A stretch of 64,000 bases of DNA from Circinella umbellata (GCA_025093555.1 JAIWNF010000003.1:992001-1056000), one strand, 5' to 3'; counted from the stretch's first letter, positions 47,732 through 61,137 are shown. Numbers and translations: made by a program. Notes: generated by a model from the letters alone, not told the origin.

Positions 47732-50700
47732 ATGTTACCTGATCAAACGATCCAACCTCTTGACAAGTCTACAGTACGTAAATTACATTCAGGTCAAGTC
47801 ATTATTGACATTGAATCTATTGTTAAAGAATTGATCGAGTGAGTTTTTTTTTTTTCTCTTTTTTATTTATTTCCAAAATCATATATTGTATATCTAAAAA
47901 GCTTATAATGCATAAATACAAATAATATATAAAAAAAAGAAACGCGTTAGATGCCCACGCACATAGTATTGATGTAAAACTCGTTGATAATGGATTAAAT
48001 CTTATTCAGGTAACAAAAAAAAGCGCTATATTTATATGATTTTATATATGATAATTTGTCACTTAAAGGGAATATATGATATAAAATAGGTTATGGACGA
48101 TGGACATGGTATTGATGAAAATAGTCGTCCATTAATGGGTCAACGTTATCATACATCTAAAATTACCTCTATGGATGATTTAGAGCATTTGGAAACACTT
48201 GGATTTCGAGGTAAAAAAAAAAAATTATATATAATTTTACGTTCATGCACAGGTTGTGTATATGAAATCCTTTTTATCTAACATCTCTCTCTTTTTTTGT
48301 CATGATAGGTGAGGCGCTTAACTCCATTTGTACATTATCAGAAAAATTTCAAATCACAACAAAAACTAGGAATGAAACTCTTGCTAAACAATATGAATTT
48401 GATCACTTGGGTAAACAAATAAGGTATGCGTCCAATATACTATCATGTCAATAATAAATAAATAAAAAGTAACATAATAAAGTGAAAAAGTGTAATTTTT
48501 TTCGAACCAAAGTAGAAGAAGTGATGTATTAAAATGTTATAATTATTTTAAAATCATATAGTGGAAAACCTATTGGTTCCATTCCACATACAGGGACAAT
48601 CATTTCAGCATATAAACCATTTTTTAATATTCCAGTACGACGACAAATGGAACAAAAATCATTTAGTTTTAAACGAATTCAAGACTTATTGACAAAATAT
48701 AGTCTTGTTTACCCAATGATACGATTTGCATTAACGAGCGTGGGACTTTCTCGAGGTACCAAAAAATGGATTCAGCCAAGTACAGCGGGTGTAATGGATG
48801 CTATTGTTGCAGCTTATGGTAGTCAACTCTCCAATATGCTGGAACATCATTTTATCACTACACCAGATAATCAATTATCTATTGAATGTGTATTAGCTAA
48901 ACCGAATGCAGGTAATTAATAAGTGTAAAATATTCAAATTAACGATAATAAATTATGTCGAAATATATATATATATATATATGTTGCCTCACTAAACGAA
49001 TATATACATAGATCCTGATATTGTTTATCGTGGTGAACGTATTCATGTATATATTAATAAACGCCCGGTCAATTATTCAAAATGTGATCTTAAGGAACTT
49101 GTATCATTAGCTCGAAAAAGATTTAATGACGGTAGGTTAAACCTTAAAAAATAACGTTGTCTGTTTTTGTTTACTGATATCTTACATACGATATTCTATA
49201 TATATATTAGATGTATCATCAAGAAAAATACCATTTATTTGTATTAGTATACAACTTCAGGGAGATCAATTAGATGGTATTGTCAAAAAAAATAAGCATG
49301 TGTAAAGGAACTTAAGCATTCAATATAAAAGCTAATCAAGTAAAACTCTAATGTGTAGTAAATATCGAACCAAACAAGATGGCTGTTATGCTACATCATA
49401 AACAAGATGTACTCGATCTCTTTGAAAGACTTATCAATCGAATCTATGGTTCTCCAATGGAACGACTGTTTGGAGCTGTGCAACAAGAAGATCAAGTGTT
49501 TGTATTATAAAGAAATTACTCTCAAAAACCAGATAAGAGGAGCATTTGATTACTGATATGTACAATATTGTAATAATTGTTTTTTTTTCTGCTGCTTTAA
49601 TATCATAGTGATTGTCAACGCTTAGATGGTAAATCAGCATCTTTTTCATCGCCAAGCAACTTAGACAATAGTCCAGATCGTCGGATTATACCTCATAAAG
49701 AACACCACGAAGTTACATATCACAATGACACTGCTGAATCGGAAAAGAATGCGAATTTGCTTCGACTCGATTCTGAAGAAGAAATGCTGGATATGAGCTC
49801 TATAATGAGTACCACAAGTATCAATATGGACATTGATATACCTGACTATCCTGAACGACAGAAAGAACAGCAACGGGCCGAATTGTCACATCAAGCAAAC
49901 AAAGAAAAAAAGCAGCTATTCCCTGCTTTCAATAATGATGGTACGATAACAGGAAATGATTCTAGTGCGTGGAAGTTTTCAATGTGCAGTCAGGAAACAG
50001 CAAGCAGTAGTAGTAGTGGTGAGAATGATCAACTTGTACCGTCGGATGATGATGATGATTTAATAATATCAAATGAAGCACCAGTATCTACCTTAACAGG
50101 CTGGTTGGAAAAACCGCGACAGCTTTCACATGTTCAAGAATCTACAGCGGCGAATGTTTCTGAAGTAACTTTACCACGACCATTACAGCACGATAAACAA
50201 AGTTTTGATAGTGCATTCGCATCTTCTTCTTCTTCTTTACCAACAGGTATCTCGACATCAAAAAAATCACCACCATCAATGACAAGTACAATAACACACT
50301 CACCACCCAGTCCAAAACAGAGAAGTTCAGCATTATTATCATCTTCAAATACAGACACACAGCCGTTTGTTAATCCAGTAACTAGATTAGCGTCAAATAA
50401 TCCTGCGCAACGAGAAAACACATTACTATCTGCTATTGGATCCTCATCTCAATCCTTACCAGCGCCATCCTCAGCTAAACAAACTATAAATAATCTGACT
50501 AGTAAGCAATCCATGGGAAATATTAGCCCTGATACTCTGTTACCAATCGCAGAAGAGTCGCTGTGGCAAATCGATGGTAATTATTCGGATAATCAACAAG
50601 AACCAACACCTATGGTGATGGATAGCCCTAAGCAACAACAACAACAACAACAACAACAGCGACAAAAGAAGCAGGCGCATATACCATCAACAAATCGAAA

Positions 50701-52246
50701 AAGGACAAGTCCATCATTATCACCAGTACCAAATGATAATAGAGATTTATTTGACATGTTTCGAATGCATTCATCCAAATCACAACCTGTAAATACATCA
50801 TCCGCAATACTATCATCAGTAAAATATTCAGAAGTTGACAAAGGGAAAAATGTAGTACGACTTCCAATTGATGTTCAAGATCATCCAATAACTACCACGT
50901 CTATTTCTCCTCCAGATCCCCTTATTCGTGCGCAACATCAACGTCATCCTCAATCGCTATCCCCAAATAATAATACTACTACTGCTGCTGCTGTTACTTC
51001 TACTGATGCTAACATTATCACGAGAAAACGTAAACGTAATACACTTTTTTCTGACCAACATAAAAAATCATCAGCACTTTTCAGTACTTTGAATTTGGAA
51101 ATGTCAGTTAGAGTGAATAGCTCGACACTGTCGACAAATTATGCATTGCAATATCAACGATTAGCACGATACCATCGTACCCGACTGGATCACTATAAGC
51201 CAGCAGAAACAACAAAAAGTAATGGTAATATTGTTGTACGTCAATTTCCACTTTTAGACCAAAACATAAGCGGAAATTCGGAACCACTGATTGTGTATAC
51301 TAAACAATATCATGGTGTAAATGTGAAAGAAATTGGTATCTTGGACCTGGATCGGTAAGTACAAAGAAGAGAAAGTGGAAGAAAAAACGAGTAAAATAAT
51401 GTGATATATTTTTACACAAATGAAAAGATACCGTTGACGTTACTATTATTATTATTATTTTTATGGTCACATTAAAAAACATATAGTATGAAATTTGCTG
51501 GTTCATTGGATTTGTTATTGAAACGATATGAACTGGTGTGTAAAAGTCAGTTAAGACAGCCTATTCATATTGAGCTCAGGTAAAGAAAAAAAAAGCTGGG
51601 TATATATAAAAGAGAAGTGAAGATCATCTATAATTTTCCACATTAGTAAACATAAATTGTTGAAGAAATACTTTTTTTCCTCAAAACTAAAAAAAATGAT
51701 GTTTATTTTTATGACTATAGTAAAGAAGACCCATATTTCAAAATTATTCAATCACTTAAAAATCATGAAAGTATGCTCTATGATCATGATGGACAAGATC
51801 ATTTATATAAAGTAGTAACGGATAGACGTATCGTAACCAATGGCTTTAAATGTCGATGGCGCATGTTGGATTGTAACACAATGTTATTACAGATAGTGTC
51901 CATTCATGATTTAGATGGCAAAGAAAACTACGACATATCAGATTTTCGTGAACTATTATCGATTATTCAACAAACCGAAAGATTTGATAATGATAATGAT
52001 GATTTAAGTAAATATCGACCTACTCGTCTAATCGATTACTTTGGACGACTTTCAATGGATCCAGAAAATCTACCTCTTGTTCAAGGGAAAAGAGTTCTAT
52101 CTAATGATTATATTAATGGGGATGATAATCATTTGTTGGATTGGATGGAGGTTAAGGAAAATGGCGAGACGTACACGGTGGGTGTCAGCGATTTACTAGA
52201 AGAACAGCGTTCAGTAGTGTGTTGTGTACTGTATCGTTGTACTTAA
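47732..52246 (+). CDS. mlh2: MutL homolog of the Mlh2 / human PMS1 type
   Basis: Eleven exons: 47732-47838, 47940-48009, 48090-48210, 48309-48423, 48562-48911, 49012-49131, 49211-49276, 49359-49497, 49609-51354, 51487-51579 and 51721-52246; 3453 nt, 1150 residues. The GHKL ATPase motifs are intact: V-K-E-L-I-E-N-A-L-D-A (catalytic Glu), M-D-D-G-H-G-I and G-F-R-G-E-A-L-N-S-I. The transducer domain has N-K-R-P-V and D-V-N-I-E-P-N-K. K-R-I-Q-D-L-L-T-K-Y and the T-R-N-E-T segment resemble human PMS1, the counterpart of yeast Mlh2, rather than PMS2. The C-terminal domain shows no DQHAxxE endonuclease motif, as expected for Mlh2. Mlh2 pairs with Mlh1 and limits gene-conversion tract length and assists mismatch repair. 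A 550-residue Ser/Thr/Gln-rich linker with a Q run separates the domains. Exon 8 uses an unusual GTTTGT donor. Confidence 0.85.
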
Positions 52247-52521
52247 AAAAGTACAATGTTATTAATAAAACGTTATTAACCAAAGTCTGGTTTTCTATTG
52301 AAAAAGATTTCGAACTTTTTTTTTTATAAGAATTTATTTTTCCCTGTTGTGGGATGTTCTCTTAAATTAACATAGTAAAGCTATATAAATAATGATGGAT
52401 GTCGTGTTATTATGTAGAATAAAATATATATACCACTTCTTTTTCTTTGTATACAGCAAAATAATAATAATGTTAATAATCATACAATAAAGGTAATAAT
52501 AATGATACTAATAGATAAAAA

Positions 52522-53806
52522 CTAGAGTTTTTCTTTTTTCTGTCGTTCAAGACATTCTTCTAATAACATTATAGTATTATCTAATCCTTTCAATATCCCA
52601 CTGTCTTGTGTTTCTTGTTGTGAATCATAAGATGAATGAGCAAAATCAATCAATCGAAGATCATACATAGGTGGTCGTTCTTCTTCTTCTTCCTCTTCCT
52701 CTTCTTCATTCTTTTTTTCTACAACTTTGGAAGCTTCTTTTTCTTTTTTATCCTCTTCCAACATTTTCTTCCATACCGCATCAGCAGCTGTTTTATCTCC
52801 TTCATAGATAAACAAAAGTGATGCCCCAATTAATTCAATATTTGGATTTTGTTCCAAATATTCTCGAATACTCGATACGTCTTCAATAAAACATTCCAAA
52901 AGCCATTCCATCTTGTTGCTAGATATATGTTTGGGTGTTATTGTAGCTTCATCGTCTTTCAATGATGTACGAATTGGATCCTTTTCTTCATATGCATAAG
53001 AACTAGTAGGAAAGAAATAGGCGAGTAATGCATCCGTCATGTTATCTATTGTCCGAGATTTGCCAAATTGCTTTCGATAAATTCCCCATTCACCTTTTGT
53101 TGTATCATATACCTGAAAACATTTTGTCATATCATTATATGTGTAAACAAATTGGAATTATATTCCAACCCCCCCCCTCCCTGCATCCATTCCATCCTTG
53201 ACTCTTTTGCCTTTACCTTCATTCCAGCTATTCGACAAGCTAAAGATTCGATAGTTGTCCCTTTAGCATTTTCTTTCATTTTAATAATTTTTTCTGCAGT
53301 TGCGTCCTTCTCATACAGCCTACTACCAATTTTAAAATCCATTATACAAGGTCTAGTGAATCCATTCAATAGGTTTTCTAAACATAAATGCTGTATATCA
53401 ATGGTTAAGAATTTCTTATATATTGATCCCCTCCATCCTATTTCCATGTCCATTTATCAACATATTATAAAAAAAAAAGGATATCATCCAATAGTCTCCC
53501 TTGGCTATCTCGTTGTCTCGGTGGCGATGGTTGTAATGGTACTTGAGCAGCACCTTGTTGTTCCAATAGTCCTTCACCTTGTTGTTCCAACAATTGTAAT
53601 TCTGAATCTGTTGCTGCATGTAAACTTCCATAACATTTTGGAATCCAACAACGAAATTCCAGATCTCCTTGAGAATCTTCATAAAATCGTTGCTCTGTTT
53701 GTGTTGAAGGTTTGATCACCATAAGATCGTTTGTTGAAAACTGTAATATCCTATCATGACCTGCTACTTGATTATCGAATTTTATTAATTGTGCATTGGA
53801 TGCCAT
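52522..53806 (-). CDS. Inositol polyphosphate multikinase (IPMK/Arg82)
   Basis: Minus strand, three exons: 53806 to 53578 (or to 53554, see below), 53437-53217 and 53112-52522; 346 or 354 residues. The inositol-polyphosphate-kinase signature PxxxDxKxG is present as P-C-I-M-D-F-K-I-G, followed by L-Y-E-K-D-A and C-R-I-A-G-M-K-V. Near the end L-R-L-I-D-F-A-H-S supplies the metal-binding Asp, and G-L-D-N-T-I the last helix. The family phosphorylates inositol phosphates, InsP3 to InsP5, in nucleus and cytosol; yeast Arg82 also binds transcription factors. An acidic Glu insert lies before the L-I-D-F motif. A tandem repeat at the end of exon 1 offers two equivalent splice donors, giving an eight-residue difference. 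The gene is convergent with the MutL homolog (275 bp apart) and divergent from the reductase gene. Confidence 0.88.
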
Positions 53807-54763
53807 AATCTTTGCTTTGATAAGAAAAGCCGCGCGTTACTTTATGCTGTTACAGGTGATCCCAAAAGAAACAATATATATTTATTTATATATATATACT
53901 TGTGTGTATGTGTATGTAGTAGACGAGAAAATAAAGAGTTGTTTCTATGAATTTTCAGTTAAAATAGAGCGAAAAAAAAAAGGAAGGATCTATGGCTCTC
54001 CTGAATTATAGACACAATTATAATGGAGTTTGTTTTTTTAACTGACAGATTGAATTACTTTAATTAGAAAATGCACTGCCCTACTCCATTAATGATGATC
54101 TGCTTAGTATTGATAATATAAAAATCAATTCATCCCATAATACTTATGTACCAGGAAGGATATAATATATATGTTACACTATTTCACCAAACATTATTGT
54201 AGAATCTTTAGTATCTTAAGAAGATATTTTTACCAAATTTTCCATATAACATTTACTTTTCCACTTTGTTAAAAGTTTAATGCTAAACAAAAGCTTCCGG
54301 TCCGTTATGTAAAATATGAGTCAGTGAAACCATAAATATGTCATTTATCTCTCCCAACTTTCCCTTCAGATCATATTGGAAAGATGGAGGAGAAATGTTT
54401 TCCAGATAATTCGGAATCTCTGCCCGCAAAATGATTCATGCGGAACAAATCCCACGTTGAGAAGACTGTTTCTTCGGCGCCTCTCGCGGGGCATGTGTGT
54501 CGAGTAATTTGGTCGGAACACGAGTTTTCCCATTTCAAGATGAAAATTAAAAGTATATATCGGTTTAACTGTATAACCGGGTAGAATGATTGGTGCGGTC
54601 CATCTTGTTCCGTTCTACGAAGAAAAAAAATAATTAAATGGTTTCTATCCCCTTTCAAATTTGATAGAAAAACTGGAAATATAAAAGAGAGTAACACGCG
54701 GTTTTTTTTATCACTTCTTTTGGTCTCCTTTTACACAAATATCCATTCTTTTTTTTTTTTTTG
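53807..54763. promoter_or_regulatory. Shared divergent promoter region with GC-rich core
   Basis: Lies between the starts of the multikinase gene (minus) and the reductase gene (plus). The block 54,370-54,545 is less AT-rich than its flanks and holds repeated CGGAA/CGG words (ATTCGGAATC, ATGCGGAACA, CTTCGGCGCC, GGTCGGAACA) plus TTCCGGTCCG at about 54,294. These look like candidate protein-binding sites; no factor can be named from sequence alone. Confidence 0.4.
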
Positions 54764-56965
54764 ATGTCAAAACAACTTCAAGCTAATAAGCAAATTACAC
54801 TACTTATAAGTGCTTTAGGCCTTGCTGCTGTAGGCTACTTGGCCAGTCAATATTTCTTTGGCAGTAGCACTTCTGATACAATTGATAACACCACCGGAAA
54901 AAGCACTGAACAAAATAAAGGAGAGAATGACCCATCCAATTTTGTTGAAACTATGAAAAAACAGGTAAAAAAAAATATAATATATCATCCATTCCTTTTT
55001 TTCCGTTCGAAATAGCTATTTTTTTTTTTTATCGAATCATTAATTAACGTCTTAACCATGTGATTATAATATTAATTCTAGAATCGAAAAGTTGTAATAT
55101 TTTATGGTTCTCAAACTGGTACTGCTGAAGATTGCGCCGAACGTATTGGAAAACAATGTAAAAAACGATTTGGTGTTGTACCACTTGTTCTAGATATTGA
55201 ACAATGTAATATGAAACTTTTGGATCAAGTCCCTGAAGATTCCCTTGCTATCTTTGTCATGGCTACCTATGGTGAAGGTGAACCTACTGACAACGCACAA
55301 GAATTTTGGGATCTTCTTGAAAACCCCGAGTATTCTGAAGGTGATGATCTCAGGAACCTCCGCTACTTCATATTCGGACTCGGAAATAGTTCGTATACAT
55401 ACTATAATTGGGTATGTAAAACCGTGGATGAAAAACTTACAGGTTCTGGTGCTACTCGTATTGGTGAACTTGGTATGGGTGATGATGAAAAAAGTTTGGA
55501 GGATGATTTTGAAGCTTGGCAAGAGGAACAATTATGGCCTTTGTTTGGTGATGCCCTTCAAGTTGATGCAGCAAGTCAAGATAGTAGCGCAGTAGCTGAT
55601 ACAAAATATAAGGTTGTCGAATTGGAAGAGCCTGAAGGCCACGTGTATTCCGGTGAACTGGGCGATCTGTCAGTGGCTGAATGGGGTGCCAAGAAGCCTT
55701 ATCCTGCGCCTATTACATCCCGGGACTTATTATCCGCATCCGACCGACATTGTTTGCATCTCGAGGTGGATATTAGTAATACTGGTATGACATATTCAAC
55801 TGGTGATCATATTGCTATTTGGCCAACGAATAGCGAAGATGAATTATTCAAGTTAGCTCACTCGCTTGGACTTGAAGAAAAATTGGATACAGTTATCCGC
55901 GTTACTGCAACAGATGAGACATCAGCCAAAAAATCACCCTTCCCTCAACCTACTACATATCGTGCGATGATGCGCCATTATTTGGATATCTGTCAAATCC
56001 CATCAAGAGATGTTTTACAAATGCTTGTTCGATTTGCACCTACACCTGAAGCGGGTGAAACCATCAAGAAACTCGCTACAGATAAAGATGAATATAAACG
56101 TGTGGTGGTTGACGCTGTGCGAAACTTAGCCGAGGTTTTGGATTATACTGGTGCAGTATTTCAGATCCCTGGTGATGTCTTGGTCGAATCGTTTGGTCGA
56201 CTCCAACCTCGTTACTATTCCATTTCATCCTCATCCAGTGAAAGTCCTAATACTGTCAGTGTTACTGCAGTTACTCTCAAGTACAGACCTGAACCCACTC
56301 CAGAACGTACTGTATTTGGTGTCAATACCAACTATCTTTGGGCTGTTCATAAAAATCTTAATGATGATGATGAAGCCATTCAAGTCGAAACTGAATATTC
56401 TGTCACAGGTCCCAACGGCGATTACTTTAATGACAAACTTAATACAGCCAAATTACCTGTCCATATTCGACAATCCAACTTCAAATTGCCTACAGATGAT
56501 ACAAAGCCAGTCATCATGGTAGGTCCCGGTACAGGCGTTGCTCCATTCCGTGGATTTGTTCGTGAACGTGTTCATCGCAAGAAACAAGGTAAACAAATTG
56601 GCCCAACTATTCTTTACTTTGGTTGTCGAAGACAAGATGAGGACTTCTTATATAACGAAGAATGGAAAGAACTTTTCAATGAATTGGATGATACTTCTAA
56701 AATGATAAATGCATTCTCTCGAGAGACAGATAAGAAAGTTTATGTCCAAGATAAATTGAAAGAAAATGGCGAAGAAACTTGGAACTTATTACAAAATAAC
56801 GCCAGCTTCTATGTGTGTGGCGAGGCCAAATATATGGCTAAGGATGTACAGAAAGCAATTATTGGTTTTGCTAAGCAATATGGCGGTTTAGATGATGCTG
56901 CTGCAGAAGAATATGTTAGCAAGCTTAGAGATACGGGCAGATATCAAGAAGATGTTTGGGCATAA
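54764..56965 (+). CDS. ncp1: NADPH-cytochrome P450 reductase
   Basis: Two exons, 54764-54964 and 55082-56965, sum to 2085 nt (694 residues). A single N-terminal membrane anchor (about residues 12-33) tethers it to the ER. The FMN domain has G-S-Q-T-G-T-A-E and Y-G-E-G-E-P-T-D-N-A. The FAD domain has R-Y-Y-S-I-S-S-S. The NADPH domain has G-P-G-T-G-V-A-P-F-R-G-F, Y-F-G-C-R-R and Y-V-C-G-E-A-K-Y-M-A-K-D-V, and the protein ends D-V-W-A. It passes electrons from NADPH via FAD and FMN to cytochrome P450s such as the sterol 14-alpha-demethylase, and to squalene epoxidase. The only intron separates the membrane anchor from the catalytic part. Length and motifs match the family fully. Confidence 0.97.
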
Positions 56966-57607
56966 AAGCAAAAAGAACAATACCTTTTTTTCTATTAATC
57001 CGTAAATTTATATATATACACGCGCATTTCCTATTCCTACTTTATCACTACATATTTTTTGCATTATCACTATTTTCCATTTTATTATTATTAATAATAG
57101 CATATTCCCCCACCTCAATTTCGCATTTATTCTATTCTGTTTTCATAAATCTTGCTTATTAAGTTCATTTAACTTTTTTTTTCTGATACAATTACTACAC
57201 TTATATTTGGCTGTTTGAGCGTATGCAAAAGAAAATAAGGAGGAAACAAAAAGACAATAATAGCATATTATGTACCTACATTCTCCAAAGTGCGTGACCC
57301 TTGATGAGTAAAGTACAAACCAATCTAATGTATATATCACTATCTCCATGGACTATATTGTAATATTTATATAGAATATAGCGCGTAATACGTATTAAAT
57401 TATATTACTTTCTCTAAGGAATAGAAAGCGTGTAATTATACACCTTGAGTGACACAAGAAATCTCCCAGATGATTATAAAACGCCACACAAAAATCATTT
57501 TTCTTTGTACGTGCATGTTTCTTACTTTTTAATCCTCTTTTTTTCCTTTTTATCTCTTTCGTCTTGTTTTTTTTTTCTTCCTTTTTTCTTCTTCTTTTTT
57601 TCCCTCT
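56966..57607. other. Intergenic region
   Basis: AT-rich gap between tandem genes; TC-rich leader at about 57,535-57,606 before the next start codon. No other feature. Confidence 0.6.
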
Positions 57608-60370
57608 ATGGATTCTCAAATAATAGATTCTGAATTGAATCAAAGGATATTATCTCAAATAAACTGGCGCCATGGTATTCTTCCATCCGGTACTATAGCA
57701 ACCGACCCTTGCTTTGTATTCCGAGAGATGCCTATTATAAAAATGACTGTTATTGATCCTCATTATGACCCTACAGCAGCAACAGCGGCAAGAACAGCAC
57801 CATATCATCAAACAATTCTTGTTACTCAAAGCGAATGGACTTTTAACCTTGTTCATTCGGGTGTCATCCATAATTTACACGACGATTCTACCTTGCAAGC
57901 CTTATCCGATTGTCAACTTCTCTTTCATAAACTTGAAAAACCACAGAAAAAGATATTACATTTATTACATTTCGTTACGGTTGCTTGGCTTCGAGTAGAT
58001 GATATTTTACAATTAACAAAAAGTTTTGAAAAGGCGTTAGATGATGCTTTACAACATTGGCCAAGCAATCCATCTAAAGCATGGTATGAGCTTTGTAATA
58101 AAGTTTGGAAAGTATATGGATTTTTATGGCCACAAAAAATCATAATTGGTAAGCACAATAATAATAGTCATTGTTGTTTTTTTTTTACATTTTGGGCTAA
58201 GTTTTATTTATGTAAAGGGCATAAACGACACGTGAAACAAGCCTATAAAGTTACGACTGAAGAAGAAAGTGAGGAGATCCAGCACGCTCGACAATGTCAT
58301 GCAAGTGAACAAGCGTGTTTACAAATGAATGCAAAATTGACCAGTGATTATCATCCAGGTAAGAAGTAAGAAAGAGGGAGGAATTGTTTTTGTATTACTA
58401 TTTTCAATCACGTTATTTCTCTCTTTCTCTGTCTGTCTCTCCAAATTAAAATAAAAAAAGAAACGAAAAAAGATGTCAATTTTTTATACGCTAAGCAGCA
58501 ATAGACAGAAGGTCATCATCACCAAGTAGAATGGGATATTATTAAACGTAGTGACATTCGACCTTTACATGAATTTCTTCCGAAAAAGCAACGTGATGTG
58601 ATTCTGCAGCTTATAAACATGTTTGTTCATCGAATCCCTGTACATCATCCAATCAAGTTACGAAGTTTATGTACATCTGGATATCTTGCCTGTAGACAAT
58701 CTAAAAAAGGTAGCAAGTCTTCTTTATCGTCTGGAACGGCTACAACATCAGTTCGGTTTGCAACATTACCATCTCAGTCCATGGCGGCATCTCGTAGTTT
58801 TTATCTTTGGCAGCTTGAATGGGATGCTTTAAATTCCATTATGGCGGCAAAGAAAAACCAACAACGTCAAGTAGTTGAAGCAATATATGAATCAAATTTT
58901 ATTCGGTGTAATAGCCGAGTTTATCTATACCCCGTGGAAATGATGCACAGATCACCTACCGGTGTAACACCCCAACCGATGGCGCTTACCCGTGCTGGTA
59001 CAACAAATCCTTTTTCATCGTCTCACAAGGCCCAAGAAAAATTTCGTGGATTAGAGCTACTAGACGTAAATAACGATGATATTGATGATCGGCAGAAAAA
59101 TCAATGGACTATCGAATTACAAGATTTAGGCTTGGAGCGTGATAATGGTATCTCAACGGATATGGATCATAACGTAGACCTGGAAATAGGTAGACGGAAA
59201 CCGATTCTTCATGGTGATATTATTGCGTTACGTCAAGTCCATTATTTGTGCAGTCCAAGAAAAATATATTCGTCTGATCATAATCATACCACAACTGTAT
59301 TTCGACCTACTCCTCCTTTACCACCAAGTATTGCACCATCTGTATTGCCCGTAGCAACAGACATATCACCATTGAGTAACAGCAGTTCCAGTGTACCGAG
59401 TAATGTATCTTCGCCGTTATTACATTATAATAATAGTACAGCAAATACAAGCCCCGTTACTAGCAACAATTCACCATCTAAATTTGCAACATTTCTTCCA
59501 CATTTCCCGACGGCAAATAGTCATACGCTGCAGGATGATCACATGCATCCAGTATTGGCAAGAGAAGTTGATATGATTGGTAAAGAAGCAGCAGAGCAAC
59601 TTTGGACTATTGAAATAGCGATGCAAGAAGACCTACAATACCACCCTACTGTCGCAACAATCCCAGCAACAGCCAACAAAAGTAGTAATAATCATCCATC
59701 TGGCTCTACTAATACAACAAATACTACAGCTGAAAATGGTACTAGTAGTCCACCAAGGACTGGTTCTAATACCATTAAAAACACGCATGTGGTTAAAAGA
59801 AAAAAGAGTATACTAGATTTAAGAATTCCGCGTGATATCAGTTATCTAAGTAAAAAAAAGAGTATACATGATTTTCGATCGTCACGAGAACAGGTAAATA
59901 TAAATAAAAGAACAATAGACGATTCTGGTAACTGTTATTGTTATTGTTACGGGTTGACCTAAAATGTTGATAAAATATATAAAATTATTTATAAACAGAA
60001 TGAACTTGATGCTGTGAATCACGTCCAAGCCATCATTGATATAAATTCTTCAGTTCGACCTACTGGCGCTACACCTATATCTGAACGTAAAGTACGTTCT
60101 TTAACTGATTTGACGGATCTTGGACATTATCTTGAGAGACAAACCACTATGGAGGATATTGACACATCTGGAGCATTATCGTTTCAGCCAGCAGAAAGTA
60201 GTTCGGCTCAAGAAACACCTCCACGACACTATAATGAAGACGATTTGGATGTTTGCGCGAATGCTAGAGCATCCCGCCTTATTCGACTTTACGCTTCTAA
60301 ACAAAATCGAAAACGATGGTCTCATCTTATTAAAGCAGGAACTCTTTCGCGGTTTGGTGGTAGCAAATAA
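57608..60370 (+). CDS. Large hypothetical protein, possibly MACPF-like
   Basis: Four exons, 57608-58148, 58218-58358, 58509-59893 and 59999-60370, sum to 2439 nt (812 residues). The first 250 residues look folded: hydrophobic helices (K-K-I-L-H-L-L-H-F-V-T-V-A-W-L) and a segment W-P-Q-K-I-I-I-G-H-K-R-H-V-K-Q-A-Y. The latter recalls the W-P..I.LGG....... block in fungal MACPF-like proteins; a segment E-W-D-I-I-K-R-S-D-I-R-P-L-H-E-F then fits its end. The remainder has W-T-I-E-L-Q-D-L and I-L-H-G-D-I-I-A-L-R-Q-V-H, like a beta-trefoil/MIR-type fold ('H-G-D-I-I-A-L-R'), plus long Ser/Thr/Asn/Pro linkers and a basic tail with two K-K-S-I-x-D motifs. No definite family assignment; function unknown. 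Confidence 0.65.
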
Positions 60371-60529
60371 CTATAAAACATTTCTTTATTCCCTCATAAT
60401 ATATTTCCACCTCTATTTCATATTCCAAGCACACACCCTGTTATTATTATAAATATTTACAGTCATTTTCATTTTTTATTATATGTAACAAAATATTAAT
60501 AGAATAAAATCATAAGTCAATTGCTGAAT

Positions 60530-61137
60530 TTATTTTTTACTTTTGGCTATTATTCGTTCCTTCAATCTTTGTTCAAAGTCTTTTGCAGATAAGCTAGTAT
60601 TACTTCGTAAAGTGGCCACCTTTATATTACGCGACGGTTCACTTGATTTTGGTTTTACATGTTCTTCTTCTTTCGGCAAATGCTAACATAAACAGTTATG
60701 TTATGAATTGAAACCAAATTTGTTATTACTCAGTTGATCAATATCATTGGTTTTTTTTTTACCTTTGCTTTCATTTTTGCAATGGCTGAATTTATATTTT
60801 TCTTTTTGGTTATTCGTGGTTGAATCGTTGGACCTCCTGATCTTGAAACAAGTTTTGATAAATCACCATGAGATGTATTTTGGATTACTTTTGATTGTAT
60901 TCGTTGTTCTTCCATGAGATCCCATAAATCATTGCTGTCTGGGCCCTCGTCCTCCTCATCTTTTGCAATTGACTCGATCCGTTGAATAACCTGTTGATAT
61001 TCTTCTCTGACCTTTGTTCGAGTTGCTGCTAGTGGTTCTCGTTGTTCGTGCTGGTGCTGTTCATTATTTTGTTTTGAAAAGAATGCTGTCATCCTGGATT
61101 GTTTCTTATATGGTTCAAAGGGAGTGGAAGATGACAT
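60530..61137 (-). CDS. Small protein with N-terminal PIP box
   Basis: Minus strand, two exons, 61137-60763 and 60682-60530, sum to 528 nt (175 residues). Residues 13-20 read Q-S-R-M-T-A-F-F, an exact match to the PCNA-interacting QxxhxxFF box, followed by S-K-Q, a usual context. The rest is polar and probably disordered: Gln/His/Glu-rich, a helical acidic stretch (D-E-E-D-E-G-P-D-S-N-D-L-W-D-L-M), basic K-K-K-N-I-N-S segments and a C-terminal helix (D-F-E-Q-R-L-K-E-R-I-I-A-K). Binding to the sliding clamp is likely from the motif. No named ortholog recognised. It is 160 bp from the convergent gene end at 60,370. Confidence 0.7.

Noticed and set aside
54371..54697. 108-codon minus-strand frame in the reductase promoter
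   Set aside because: No domain, no leader, and it lies in the GC-rich promoter core; composition alone explains the open frame.
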